Shown piece after piece: positions 9,239-18,088 of a stretch of 64,000 nucleotides of DNA (position 1 is its first letter; every line of letters starts with the position of its first letter). Made by a program: the position numbers and the translations under genes. Source of the stretch: Trichocoleus desertorum NBK24 (GTDB lineage: Bacteria; Cyanobacteriota; Cyanobacteriia; FACHB-46); NCBI RefSeq assembly GCF_030409055.1, contig NZ_CP116619.1, forward strand, positions 1,087,628-1,151,627, read 5' to 3'. The notes under the pieces are model-generated. The model made no database searches. It was not told where the DNA came from and saw nothing but the letters and a program-made list of their open reading frames with translations.

Positions 9239-9415
9239 TTATTCCTGGTCTAGTTCAGCGGCATCCCTATCCGCGTCTGGTTTCTGGACTTCTTCCTTAA
9301 ACCCTCGCAGCGTTTTACCTAACGCGCTACCCAACTCAGGAATTTTCTTGGGACCAAAAATTACAATCGCCGCGATCGCAATGATCGCTACTTCCGGCCA
9401 TCCCAAACCAAACAT
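9239..9415 (-). CDS. tatA: Sec-independent protein translocase subunit TatA/TatE
   Basis: This 58-residue protein is a clear TatA-family member. The N-terminal membrane helix is MFGLGWPEVAIIAIAAIVIF, then the conserved hinge FGPKKIPELGSALGK, the amphipathic helix TLRGFKEEV, and a short acidic tail (PDADRDAAELDQE). TatA oligomers form the pore for folded, twin-arginine-tagged proteins in the cytoplasmic or thylakoid membrane. The ATG at 9415 is preceded by TAGGAGAGGGCT. The tail is short compared with many TatA proteins. A 92-codon open frame on the opposite strand covers the same bases and is a shadow. A likely Tat substrate, the solute-binding lipoprotein at 60941-62146, is encoded in the same window. 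Confidence 0.93.
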   Translation of the reverse strand: MFGLGWPEVAIIAIAAIVIFGPKKIPELGSALGKTLRGFKEEVQKPDADRDAAELDQE

Positions 9416-9501
9416 AGCCCTCTCCTATCAACCATGCTTCACTCCCTAACTATAGACGGGATGGAAACCCCAGTTTCGCAGAAGTCAGCGATTTGAGCGG
9501 A

Positions 9502-10677
9502 TCAAGCTTTAGTGAGCGGAATTTTGAGCCAAGTGCTCAATTCATAGGCCAACCAATCCAGTTCTGCGACTGTGAGGGACTGTGGTTCGCCCAATTCATA
9601 CTGCTGAGACCCCACTGCAATCACTAGCTTGGGGGTATCACCTGATTTTGTGTAGGTCACGTTACGGATCTCTTGCCTGCGTCCCACTTGAGGCCGTCCC
9701 TTTGCTAGCCCCAACCGCTTTTGGGTCAGCGTGATTTCTTGGGTATCGATCCGTAAGCGAATTTGGCCGAATAAAGCTGGGATGACAACTTCTAACAAAT
9801 CAGCATTTTTGTTGAGCATTACTTTGCTATCAGCAGGTTGAGTGACCACTGCCGCCGTTGCGTTTCGAGTTTGGCCTTGTTCCAGAGCTTGTAAAGCAGC
9901 CTGAGCCGAACCAAGCCGCCGCTCTAAACTAGATTCGGTCATCCAACTCAGCCAATCTGCGAAGGCTGGGCTTAAATCAGCCACTTGGCTAAAATCAATC
10001 CGAGACCCCCGACGGGGCAGGCTAGAAGGATGAGTACCAGACACCAAAGTGATTAAGGTTGCACCCAAACTGTACAGGTCAGAAGCCGCGATCGCTCTGC
10101 CACTAAACTGTTCTGGTGGCATGTAGCCATAAGTGCCCACCACCGTAAACGTAGTATTCTCCTCTGCTGCGGCAGTCCTGACCGAGCCAAAATCCACTAA
10201 ATATACTTGGATGGGGCGATCGCCAGAGGTATCAGTGAGCAGAATATTTTTCGGCTTGATGTCCCTGTGGATCACGGGTGGCTGCTGACCATGCAGATAA
10301 ACCAAAATTTCTAGCAGCGCCTTGGCAATTTGTTTCGCTTGCCCTTCAGTAAAAGTTTTGCCACCTTGGAGCAATGCTTCTAAAGATTTGCCACCCACAT
10401 AGGTTTGGATCAAAGCAAAGCCTTTGCCATTGCGGAGGTTTAGCTCAAAAGAATTGAGGTATTGCGGAATTGCTGGATGGGAGAGGTTCTTCAGCGTGTC
10501 AGCTTCGCGCTCAAATAGCTTCAGGTCGTCCCATTCTGTCTCATTGTCAAAGGACAGCAGCTTGATCACTACAAAGCCCTGGGTTTGCAAGTCCTTCGCC
10601 AAGAGGGTTCGTCGCCCTGAGTTCTTGCCCAGTTGCTTTTGGATCTCGTAGCGATCGCCTAAAACTGGATTTGGCAT
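9502..10677 (-). CDS. Eukaryotic-type Ser/Thr protein kinase
   Basis: This 391-residue Hanks-type kinase has domain residues about 8-265. The catalytic lysine is in FVVIKLL (Lys39), the catalytic loop is HRDIKPKN (Asp139), the metal-binding motif is VDFGSV (Asp162), and the activation segment runs through VGTYGYMPPEQFSG. The glycine loop is degenerate (LGKNSGRRTLL) but all catalytic residues are present. After the kinase domain, residues about 285-391 form a separate beta-rich globular region (EVVIPALFGQIRLRID ... ELDWLAYELSTWL) that I do not recognise by name. No transmembrane segment is seen, so the kinase is probably cytoplasmic. It is divergent from pcyA with a 113-bp gap. Confidence 0.92.
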   Translation of the reverse strand: MPNPVLGDRYEIQKQLGKNSGRRTLLAKDLQTQGFVVIKLLSFDNETEWDDLKLFEREADTLKNLSHPAIPQYLNSFELNLRNGKGFALIQTYVGGKSLEALLQGGKTFTEGQAKQIAKALLEILVYLHGQQPPVIHRDIKPKNILLTDTSGDRPIQVYLVDFGSVRTAAAEENTTFTVVGTYGYMPPEQFSGRAIAASDLYSLGATLITLVSGTHPSSLPRRGSRIDFSQVADLSPAFADWLSWMTESSLERRLGSAQAALQALEQGQTRNATAAVVTQPADSKVMLNKNADLLEVVIPALFGQIRLRIDTQEITLTQKRLGLAKGRPQVGRRQEIRNVTYTKSGDTPKLVIAVGSQQYELGEPQSLTVAELDWLAYELSTWLKIPLTKA

Positions 10678-10790
10678 TTTCTTCCGCTGTTACTGCCCCT
10701 TAGAACTTCTTATAGCTTTGAATTCATGCCCAAAGCAAGCTGATATTCTGAACTTACAACAGCATTCTTTAATAACTTCCAGTTTTCATT

Positions 10791-11525
10791 ATGTCAGCGA
10801 CTTCAACTCCCTCCCTCCGCGAGCAGCAACACCCCCTAATTCGTCAGCTAGCTGATGCGATCGAATCTGTTTGGCAGCAACATTTAGACTTGTCTCCCTA
10901 CCCTTTCCCGGCTGAGTTGGGGTATGTCGAAGGGCGGCTAGAAGGAGAAAAGCTGGTAATTGAAAACCGCTGCTACCAAACCCCTCAGTTTCGCAAGTTA
11001 CACCTAGAATTAGCGCGGGTGGGCAGCAATCTCGATATTTTGCATTGCGTTATGTTTCCTCGTACCAACTACGCTCTGCCCATGTTCGGCACCGACTTGG
11101 TAGGGGGTCGGGGGCAAATTAGTGCCGCGATCGCAGATCTCTCACCACTCAACGCTGATCGAACTCTCTCCGAATCGTACCGTACCGCCTTGTCAGCCCT
11201 ACCCAATCCTGAGTTTTCCCAAGCCCGCGCCTTACCAGACTGGGGCGATATTTTTTCTGATTTTTGTCTATTTATTCGTCCGGGCAACGTCGAAGAAGAA
11301 CAGCAATTTCTGCAACGAGTTGAAGGCTTTTTAACCGTTCACTGCCAACAGGCGATCGCAGCTACCCCGGTTACTTCAGAGCAAGAAACCGAAATTCTTC
11401 AAGCTCAGCGCTACTATTGCACCAAGCAACAGCAGAACGACAAAACTCGCCGCGTCCTCGAAAAAGCTTTTGGCGTAGATTGGGCAGACTATTACATGAC
11501 CACTGTCTTGTTTGACTGCGCCTAA
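10791..11525 (+). CDS. pcyA: Phycocyanobilin:ferredoxin oxidoreductase
   Basis: This 244-residue ferredoxin-dependent bilin reductase performs the four-electron reduction of biliverdin IXalpha to phycocyanobilin, the chromophore of phycobilisomes and cyanobacteriochromes. The family's catalytic residues are visible: Glu58 in [12 protein letters not shown], His71 in KLHLELA and Asp102 in MFGTDLVGG. The length is normal and the ATG at 10791 matches the family start. Together with the CpcS-type lyase near the right end, it shows that the organism makes and attaches phycobilins. It seems to be transcribed alone. Confidence 0.96.
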   Translation: MSATSTPSLREQQHPLIRQLADAIESVWQQHLDLSPYPFPAELGYVEGRLEGEKLVIENRCYQTPQFRKLHLELARVGSNLDILHCVMFPRTNYALPMFGTDLVGGRGQISAAIADLSPLNADRTLSESYRTALSALPNPEFSQARALPDWGDIFSDFCLFIRPGNVEEEQQFLQRVEGFLTVHCQQAIAATPVTSEQETEILQAQRYYCTKQQQNDKTRRVLEKAFGVDWADYYMTTVLFDCA

Positions 11526-11554
11526 GACCTTAGTTTTTGCAATTTTCAAACTTA

Positions 11555-11655
11555 TATAGCAATCCTAAATGGATTGAGAACAGGGGGTGGGGGCTTCGCC
11601 CCACGCAAGGGTTTTCCCCCTGCACCCCATTCAAGAGTCAAAAAGGATTGCTATA
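11555..11655. repeat. 101-bp inverted-repeat (MITE-like) element
   Basis: The element is bounded by perfect 11-bp inverted termini, TATAGCAATCC (11555-11565) and GGATTGCTATA (11645-11655). Inside are GC-rich foldback segments (GGGGGCTTCGCCCC and a GGGTTTTCCCC-like arm). It encodes nothing credible and resembles the short dispersed foldback elements of cyanobacterial intergenic DNA. It lies immediately upstream of the next gene, so a start codon at 11587 inside the element is not a real start. Confidence 0.75.
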
Positions 11656-11706
11656 GATAGGCACAGAAGGGCAGTGGAGGTGCGATCGCTAAAAGGAGAT
11701 ACTGCT

Positions 11707-12198
11707 GTGCTACCAGGCAACCAACCGCATGCTTGGCAATTTGATGCCAATGATACCTATGTGTCTATCGCCCATGACGGAGCCGTAGTTGGATTTTGTA
11801 AACCTGGCTATGCAGCTCAAATTGCCATAGCCATGAATCGGGAGGAGCGCGTACGTCAAGCTTTGTATCTAGCTTGTTACGACCTAGTGAGCCGCGCCGG
11901 GGGGCATAACAGCCAGATTGATGATTTGGTGCAGAAATACCTGAATAAAACTGAGCCACCCAAACGTGGAACCGCTTTAATTGCAGTTCTCCTAAAACAT
12001 CGGCAAGCCGAACTGGATCTAAATGACGATGAATTTACGCGCTTTTGTGACTCCTATCGACTTTCACCCAAAGAGTTAAAGCAGATTTGGCTGGATAAGG
12101 ACATTGAGCAAAAGCAACTAGGGCCTCTAGCGCGAATTCTCGGTCAGTCGATTGATCAGGTGATCGAAGCTTGGAAGGGGCCAGATGGGGAGTTGTAA
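11707..12198 (+). CDS. Conserved-looking hypothetical protein, 163 aa
   Basis: I do not recognise a family. The protein is soluble, without signal or membrane segments. Residues about 1-30 include WQFDANDTYVSIAHDG, and the C-terminal half is helical and charged (EFTRFCDSYRLSPKELKQIWLDKDIE). The sequence resembles a small regulatory or adaptor protein, but no function can be assigned. The start was set at GTG 11707 because AAGGAG lies eight bases upstream. The open frame extends back to 11587, but those 40 codons run through the inverted-repeat element. The gene converges with devC, with only 16 bases between stops. Confidence 0.65.
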   Translation: MLPGNQPHAWQFDANDTYVSIAHDGAVVGFCKPGYAAQIAIAMNREERVRQALYLACYDLVSRAGGHNSQIDDLVQKYLNKTEPPKRGTALIAVLLKHRQAELDLNDDEFTRFCDSYRLSPKELKQIWLDKDIEQKQLGPLARILGQSIDQVIEAWKGPDGEL

Positions 12199-12214
12199 GT
12201 GATTTAGACAGGCA

Positions 12215-13369
12215 TCAAAAGATATCTGCTGGATCAGCCGCTTGCACTTTGCGAACAGCGATCGCGCCAGACAGAGTACACATAATAATAGCCAAACACA
12301 AGACCGTCAAAGCGCGATCGAATGTCATTATTAGGGGTAATGAAGTGGCATTTCGAGTTAAATCATAGAGTCCTAAACACAAGGCAAAACCAGGAATGTA
12401 GCCTAGGATTGACAAAATCAAAGCTTGTTGAAAGACCACCGATAAAAGGTAAGAATTTTTATAGCCCATTGCTTTCAGCGTGGCGTACTCAGGCAAGTGA
12501 TCAGAAACATCCGTGTAGAGAATCTGATACACAATCACGATGCCAACAATAAACCCCATTGCTGTACCCAGAGTAAAAATAAACCCAATAGCTGTACTAC
12601 TTTGCCAGTAACTTTTTTCGAACTCAATAAACTCTTGTTTTGAGAAAATCTTGATATCTTCAGGCAGGCTTTGTCTTAAATTTGTGACGGTTTGCTCTGC
12701 ATTAGCTCCCGGTTTCAATTTAATAATGCCAACATCAATTAAACCTTTGCGTCGTCGCTCAAAAATTCGCAGAAAGTTGAGGTCGCTAGTAATTAAGTTG
12801 CCATCTGCCCCAAAAGAAGCACCCAATTTAAACAAACCGCCCACTTTAATTCGCCGTCCTGCAACTTCCGTGGTTACAGTTTTACCCTGACGGAGATCAG
12901 CCGCAACAGGCCCAAATTCTGGGCGAGAATCTTCATCAAATAAAACGACCTCTGGCAATTGGATTTGAGGTAAGGCAGCTTGCAATCCAGGTACATCAAA
13001 CACAGTATCTGCCGGATCAATACCAATCACCAAAATGCCGCGAGTCCGACGGTTTTCTGGATTTTTCCACAGCGCAAAGTCTAAATAAACTGGGCTAATC
13101 GAGGCTACATCCTCAAACCCCAAAGTTTGATAGAGACGACGCTGGGAAAAGCTCCGCATGGCAATTAAGGCCGTGGACTGCGGGCTAATTAAAAAAATAT
13201 CTCCCTGGAAGCTTTGATGCAACCGAATCGCACTGTCGAACAAGGCATCCCGAAACCCAAGTTGCATAAACATGAGAATGACGGCAAAACCAATGCCAGC
13301 CAAAGCGATGAGTAGCCGCACTTTTTCTCGAACCAGTTGTAGCCAAGCGAGAGGAATTGCCAAGATCAT
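12215..13369 (-). CDS. devC: DevC-type ABC exporter permease (MacB/FtsX superfamily)
   Basis: This 384-residue membrane protein has an N-terminal helix (LLIALAGIGFAVILMFMQLGF), a large extracytoplasmic domain (about 45-250), and three C-terminal helices (about 260-375), ending in VRKVQAADPADIF. This is the layout of DevC, the permease of the DevBCA exporter. In heterocyst-forming cyanobacteria that system moves envelope glycolipids together with TolC; in other cyanobacteria DevBCA paralogues export different envelope lipids or compounds. It lies 97 bp downstream of devB on the same strand. The ATPase devA that normally follows is absent: the next gene is convergent and unrelated. Confidence 0.88.
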   Translation of the reverse strand: MILAIPLAWLQLVREKVRLLIALAGIGFAVILMFMQLGFRDALFDSAIRLHQSFQGDIFLISPQSTALIAMRSFSQRRLYQTLGFEDVASISPVYLDFALWKNPENRRTRGILVIGIDPADTVFDVPGLQAALPQIQLPEVVLFDEDSRPEFGPVAADLRQGKTVTTEVAGRRIKVGGLFKLGASFGADGNLITSDLNFLRIFERRRKGLIDVGIIKLKPGANAEQTVTNLRQSLPEDIKIFSKQEFIEFEKSYWQSSTAIGFIFTLGTAMGFIVGIVIVYQILYTDVSDHLPEYATLKAMGYKNSYLLSVVFQQALILSILGYIPGFALCLGLYDLTRNATSLPLIMTFDRALTVLCLAIIMCTLSGAIAVRKVQAADPADIF

Positions 13370-13466
13370 CAGTGGTTCAACAGTTCAAAAATATTCAAAA
13401 ATAGAAGTTTGCTGCGATCGCCGCTAGAATTTCTCTCGACCAATTGGGAGTTTAGAGGTCGGGAGT

Positions 13467-14540
13467 TTAGGGGGTAATCGCAACGTTGACTTGCAGATTG
13501 GTGAGTCCCGCCACCTTGGGACTGTCTGCGAGCTTAATTTTTACCTCTATGACCCTGGCATCTGTATCTGCGGCAGGATCTGTGTTGAGGACGTCATTTT
13601 TGCGAATTTGCAGACCAACATGGTCTACCGTTCCAGTAATTTCGCCCGGAAAAGCATTGCTGGTAATAGTGGCAGTTTGACCGACTCGCACCTTGGCAAT
13701 ATCGGTTTCATAAATTTCGGCAACTGCATACATCTGCTTGGTATTGCCAAGCTCTAAAAGGCCATCCTCACCTACCTTCTCACCAGGATCGGCATAGATC
13801 GCAATGACCCGACCGCTCATGGGTGAGCGAATGACAGCAGTTTCTAATTCGGCTTTAGCCCGTTGCAAATTCGCCATCGCCACAGTGACTTGAGACTCAG
13901 CCTGACGAATATCGGTAGGGCGCACCTCTGCGACGCTGCGTAAAACTTGATTGGATTGCTCTAGCTCTTTGCTGAGCGTTTCTAGAGTTAAGCGGCGACC
14001 ATCCAGATCTGCGGCTGATATGGCCCCATTTTGATAGAGCAGCCGATAGCGCTCATAGTCGCGCTGAGCATTTTGTAGTTGTGCAGCGACGCGCGCTACA
14101 TTGGCTTCCGCCGCAGCAATATCACCCGTCTTTGCTCCAGCTTGCACCTGGGCTAAGCGACTTTGAGCTTCTCGAACCTCAGCTTCTGCTTGAATTGCTG
14201 TTGCGAGTAAGCGATCGCTCGTATCCAGAACCGCGAGTGGTTGGCCCGATTGCACCATCGACCCTTCTTGCACCAACAATTTGTTAACTCGCACCGTTCC
14301 CATCGAGGAAGGCGCAGCGATGCGAACAAGTCCACCCTCTGGCTCTAATCGACCCAAACCTGTGATCGCTCGGACGGGAGCCTCGGCAGATGAGTCGGCT
14401 ATAGCCTGCTCGGTTGCGACTGAGTTTCGCATGGATGAAACGTAGGCAAAAAGACCCAGGCCAGCAGTCCCTAATGCTACAGCGATCGCCAGGGCAATCA
14501 TCCACTTCCCTGACGGCTGTAATAAAGGCTTATCGCTCAA
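13467..14540 (-). CDS. devB: DevB-type periplasmic adaptor (HlyD/MFP family)
   Basis: This 357-residue membrane fusion protein has an N-terminal signal anchor (MIALAIAVALGTAGLGLFAYV). A barrel/lipoyl half (VRVNKLLVQEGSMVQSGQPL) is followed by a long alpha-hairpin coiled coil (about 120-225, rich in Ala/Gln/Glu heptads). The second lipoyl half is SPMSGRVIAIYADPGEKV, and a C-terminal barrel contains the TITSNAFPGEITGTVDHV segment. It should link the inner-membrane permease DevC to an outer-membrane TolC channel. It is the first gene of the devB-devC pair. Confidence 0.9.
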   Translation of the reverse strand: MSDKPLLQPSGKWMIALAIAVALGTAGLGLFAYVSSMRNSVATEQAIADSSAEAPVRAITGLGRLEPEGGLVRIAAPSSMGTVRVNKLLVQEGSMVQSGQPLAVLDTSDRLLATAIQAEAEVREAQSRLAQVQAGAKTGDIAAAEANVARVAAQLQNAQRDYERYRLLYQNGAISAADLDGRRLTLETLSKELEQSNQVLRSVAEVRPTDIRQAESQVTVAMANLQRAKAELETAVIRSPMSGRVIAIYADPGEKVGEDGLLELGNTKQMYAVAEIYETDIAKVRVGQTATITSNAFPGEITGTVDHVGLQIRKNDVLNTDPAADTDARVIEVKIKLADSPKVAGLTNLQVNVAITP

Positions 14541-14665
14541 AGGTTGTGTTTGAATTGTGTCCGCATCTCATGGTAGCTAAATTTCTGGAAATTTTTACGG
14601 GTTCAGGTTTGGTAATTTCCAGGGCGCGATCGCCGACTGACTATCTATAACTCTCTAGCAGCTAT

Positions 14666-15484
14666 CTAACGGTGGGCTAAAGTGCGGTTAGTCCGGAATG
14701 TAACATTTGTACCATCAGTGGTCTGCTCTAGCACCAGCATCGGCGTTGGCTTCGCTTTCTGATCCCAGTGAATTTGAGCAATGCGACCCTGGATGGTAGG
14801 TTGCCAGGTGTCGTTCTCCTCGTGAGCAGGGCTGAGGTAGGTTTCTAGGCAATCAATAATTTGGCTAATGGTGACAGAGGTGGGCTGAGTTGGCAGCTTA
14901 GTGAGCTTGATTTGAATGCGGAACAATACTCGCTTGGTGCCCTTCGGTAGATCACCGGGTTCATATTCCACATCAAATACTTCATCAACCGCACGACCCG
15001 CGCTAGCAATGCCTACAGAACCTTGATTGGCTTGGCTAGGCCGGAGGGCCAGAGAAATTTTTTCTTTAACTTTAATTTTAATTTGATTGACAATGGCAAA
15101 GTGGAAGACTTCTTCCGCCATCCGCATTCGGAGATAGTCTAAGTTAAATTCTCTAGAGTGAATCAGGTCGGGGTTCTTCTCCATCTTACCGATGGTTTCC
15201 AGAGCCATTTTCAGCTTCTTTTGCATCTCCTTGTTCTTCAAGTCCGCAAACCGTACCTGCTTTTGCAACTTGCTCGCCTGGAGGTGTGAATACACTCCTA
15301 AGCCTACTAAAAGGAGAAACAGACCGCCTGTCGTCATCATCCAAGGCTGAGCGGCCCCATCATCGGGTTGCACAGGCTGAGGGGGCGGAACTGCAGCTTT
15401 AGTTCTGACAGTTTTGGCAGGTTTGACAGGTTTGACAGGAGCTTGAGCCAACCAAGGTTCTATGAGAAAAAGCGGGGTTGACAT
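14666..15484 (-). CDS. Membrane-anchored coiled-coil protein of unknown function
   Basis: From ATG 15484 the protein is 272 residues. A longer frame begins at 15619, but its extra 45 residues overlap the end of the upstream gene and look non-coding. Residues about 10-45 form a Pro/Lys/Val-rich stretch (APVKPVKPAKTVRTK). A membrane helix follows (MMTTGGLFLLLVGLGVY), then a charged coiled coil (KLQKQVRFADLKNKEMQKK), then a globular alpha/beta domain from about 130 to the end. I cannot name the family. It lies 97 bases downstream of the M15 peptidase on the same strand, so the two may be cotranscribed and the protein may work at the envelope. Confidence 0.65.
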   Translation of the reverse strand: MSTPLFLIEPWLAQAPVKPVKPAKTVRTKAAVPPPQPVQPDDGAAQPWMMTTGGLFLLLVGLGVYSHLQASKLQKQVRFADLKNKEMQKKLKMALETIGKMEKNPDLIHSREFNLDYLRMRMAEEVFHFAIVNQIKIKVKEKISLALRPSQANQGSVGIASAGRAVDEVFDVEYEPGDLPKGTKRVLFRIQIKLTKLPTQPTSVTISQIIDCLETYLSPAHEENDTWQPTIQGRIAQIHWDQKAKPTPMLVLEQTTDGTNVTFRTNRTLAHR

Positions 15485-15581
15485 AATAAATCCAGGCCCA
15501 ACGGTGACTTCTATTTTCAGAATGCCCCGAAGTGGGGCGGTTGCATCACTGCTGTATCGAAAATACAGGTATCCAAAAGTA

Positions 15582-17249
15582 CTAGCGCAGCCAACGCGCT
15601 CGGTAACCCCGGGCATCAATGTGGCTGAGATAAGGAAAGCTGGCGTATCGGCCTAAGCCACCTGGCCACCAGGAGTCCAAGAACCAGTAGAGCTGATCGC
15701 CTGTAAGACCATCGCAATAAAAGTCGATGGCATCTCCAACAATATGACGGCTATTAGAAACACCACCGACTCTGGCATTGATTTCGGAAGGACGGTACCA
15801 ACTGGTGATATAAAAAGGCCGACCAATCCGCTCGCGGGCTTGTTGGGCCAGACGTGCAATGCGAACAATGGCATCAACGGTGCTTTGGTCGGGAGGCATG
15901 CGAGTGCCGCCGTGGGTGGCCTCAGCCCAACTAAAAGTACCGTTGGGGATGATCGAGGCGTAAATCTGAATGTTGGTAGGAGTCCAGCGGGCTGGACGTT
16001 TCGGCAGAATTAGCGGTTCTGGCTTGGGAGCCGATTCCAAAGCATCCCGACGAGCTTGCTGCATCCGTTTAACATCTTCAAACAGCGATCGGATGGTTTG
16101 ATCACGAGTGCTCAGGCCACGCCAAAGCTGCACCAGCCGAATCAGAGCTTCTCGCTGATCTTCGGTTTCTCGATACTCGGCAGGGATGCGACGGATAAAT
16201 TCAAGCAATTCACGATCGAGTTGCGTGGCGGCATCGGTGAGGGCTGTTTTGTTGGTGGTACTGGTGGCAAGGGTGTTGGGGTTAATTCCCAAAGCGGCGA
16301 TCGCAGTAGAACGAGAATCCAGCCCCCGCCATAACCGAAAGGCTTCTGTGAGGGCGTTTCGTTGCTCTCCTTTGCCCTGGTAGTACTGCGGGATGCGTTG
16401 AGCAAAGGCAATGAGAGCAGGATCAACAATTTTTAATCCAGGCTCTGGAGAGGTACCTTTTTCCAAAGAGGCGATCGCGGCTTCACGGGAATCCAATTGC
16501 CGCCAAAGTTGAGTCAGGCGAACGAGGGCTTCTCGTTGATGGGGGTAGCCCGAATAGTTACGAGACAGGCTTTGGATGAACTGACCCAGCGCTTGATCGA
16601 GATAGGATTCATCGACTGTTTCAGGGTCAGTATCGGCAGGAGTTTTGAGATTTAAGGAGGCGATCGCGGCTTCGCGGGAATCTAATTTGCGCCAGATCCG
16701 CAAAGCTTCCAAAAAAGCGTCTCGTTGGTAAGGTAGACCTCGGTAATAGCTAGGCAGGCGATCAGCCAAGGTGAGAAGCGCTCTATCCAGATAAGCCAGG
16801 TTTTGCGGTAACTTTTCGGCCTTGAAGTCAATGGTTAGATCGTCTAAATAAGCTTGCAGCAGGGCTTGAGGATTCGATGCTTCTAGACGGGCTGCGGCCA
16901 AGTTACTAGCAGGGGGCGTGTAACCTGCGGCTACAGCTTGAATGAACTTGTTACTGTAACGGCCTGTTTCATTGCTCCAGAGATCGGTTGCTTGCCAGCC
17001 TTGGGCAATTAAGCTATCCGTGATGCTGCGAATTGTATTAGCGGCGTATTGGACTTGCCCTGTAAAGGTATTGACTTGGCCCAAGGGAATTCGGTTGGCA
17101 GGCGCAATCCCTAACCCAGTTTCGCCATCCTCCAAGGCTGGCTTGCCTTGAACCTGGTACAGTGCTGCCAGGATGGGTTTATGAATTCCGGCTCGTTCTG
17201 CTTCCAACAGGTAAAGGTAGTTGCGCTGGTCTGGTGTCAGTTTTCCCAT
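15582..17249 (-). CDS. M15-family peptidase with four internal helical repeats
   Basis: This is a 555-residue protein. The C-terminal domain (about 420-555) is an M15A/VanY-like zinc D-Ala-D-Ala peptidase fold: TSWYRPSEINARVGG, SRHIVGDAIDF with His502 and Asp506, and LSHIDAR with His543 as the third ligand. Upstream are four related repeats (about 153-200, 217-263, 277-322, 345-392), each of the form ..YY.G...QR.AL..LWR.LDSR..AIASL. The N-terminal 110 residues (YLYLLEAERAGIHKPILAAL) look like a lysozyme-like or peptidoglycan-associating region. No signal peptide is evident, so export is unexplained. The start codon lies only 46 bp from that of the divergent HAD gene. Confidence 0.85.
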   Translation of the reverse strand: MGKLTPDQRNYLYLLEAERAGIHKPILAALYQVQGKPALEDGETGLGIAPANRIPLGQVNTFTGQVQYAANTIRSITDSLIAQGWQATDLWSNETGRYSNKFIQAVAAGYTPPASNLAAARLEASNPQALLQAYLDDLTIDFKAEKLPQNLAYLDRALLTLADRLPSYYRGLPYQRDAFLEALRIWRKLDSREAAIASLNLKTPADTDPETVDESYLDQALGQFIQSLSRNYSGYPHQREALVRLTQLWRQLDSREAAIASLEKGTSPEPGLKIVDPALIAFAQRIPQYYQGKGEQRNALTEAFRLWRGLDSRSTAIAALGINPNTLATSTTNKTALTDAATQLDRELLEFIRRIPAEYRETEDQREALIRLVQLWRGLSTRDQTIRSLFEDVKRMQQARRDALESAPKPEPLILPKRPARWTPTNIQIYASIIPNGTFSWAEATHGGTRMPPDQSTVDAIVRIARLAQQARERIGRPFYITSWYRPSEINARVGGVSNSRHIVGDAIDFYCDGLTGDQLYWFLDSWWPGGLGRYASFPYLSHIDARGYRARWLR

Positions 17250-17295
17250 AAGCTACAGCACTCAATTGCCCTAATCGTTACAGTTACTAACCAAG

Positions 17296-18084
17296 ATGCC
17301 TTTAACGCTGCTGTCTCAGGATTTAGTCGCTAATTCCTTTAAGAATGTTCGCCTAGTCGCTACCGATATGGATGGCACACTCACGCAAAGCGGCAAGTTT
17401 ACGCCCACTTTACTACAGGCATTGGTGCAATTAGCGGGGGCTGGCATCCAAGTTTTGATTGTCACCGGGCGATCGGCAGGTTGGGTCGGAGGCTTGGTCA
17501 ACTATTTGCCTGTTTGGGGAGCGATCGCGGAAAACGGCGGCCTATTTTACTCTGGTCAAATTGAAACCCCAACTGCGCTGGTTGCCATTCCTGACTTAGC
17601 CTTACACCGCCAAAAGCTAGCCCAAACTTTTCAACGGTTGCAAGCGGATTTCCCGCAGTTACAGGAGTCTGCTGACAATCGTTTTCGGCTCACAGACTGG
17701 ACATTTGATATTGAGGGACTCAGCTTAACAGAGATTCAAGCGATTAATGCCTATTGTCAGGACCAAGGCTGGGGCTTCACTTACAGCAATGTCCAATGCC
17801 ACATTAAGCCGATGGAGCAAGACAAAGCCACTGGGTTACGCCGAGTCTTAGATCAATACTTTCCAGACTACACACCGCAACAAGTTGTGACGGTCGGGGA
17901 TAGCCCTAATGATGAAAGCTTGTTTGATACCGACCCGTTTCCCCTGTCAGTTGGGGTCGCCAATGTGAGAGATTACGCCGACCAATTAATCCATCAGCCT
18001 ACTTATATCACCCCCGAAGCTGAAGGCGCAGGATTTTGTCAGTTAGCAGAATGGTTGTGTGCTCTTTATAAAAGCGAAGAATAA
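17296..18084 (+). CDS. HAD-superfamily (type IIB) phosphatase
   Basis: This 262-residue HAD hydrolase has motif I DMDGTLT (nucleophile Asp24, acid/base Asp26), motif II VTGRSAG, motif III Lys in EQDKATGLRRVL, and motif IV GDSPNDESLF. The Cof/sucrose-phosphatase-like cap lies between motifs II and III. It should dephosphorylate a small sugar or organic phosphate; candidates include phosphoglycolate- and mannosyl-phosphoglycerate-type substrates, but the sequence does not settle which. It is divergent from the M15 peptidase and ends at a palindromic terminator. Confidence 0.88.
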   Translation: MPLTLLSQDLVANSFKNVRLVATDMDGTLTQSGKFTPTLLQALVQLAGAGIQVLIVTGRSAGWVGGLVNYLPVWGAIAENGGLFYSGQIETPTALVAIPDLALHRQKLAQTFQRLQADFPQLQESADNRFRLTDWTFDIEGLSLTEIQAINAYCQDQGWGFTYSNVQCHIKPMEQDKATGLRRVLDQYFPDYTPQQVVTVGDSPNDESLFDTDPFPLSVGVANVRDYADQLIHQPTYITPEAEGAGFCQLAEWLCALYKSEE

Positions 18085-18088
18085 AAAC

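Noticed and set aside
9171-9449. 92-codon plus-strand open frame
   Set aside because: It is the antisense shadow of tatA (9239-9415, minus), whose protein has clear family motifs and a ribosome-binding site; the plus-strand peptide resembles nothing.
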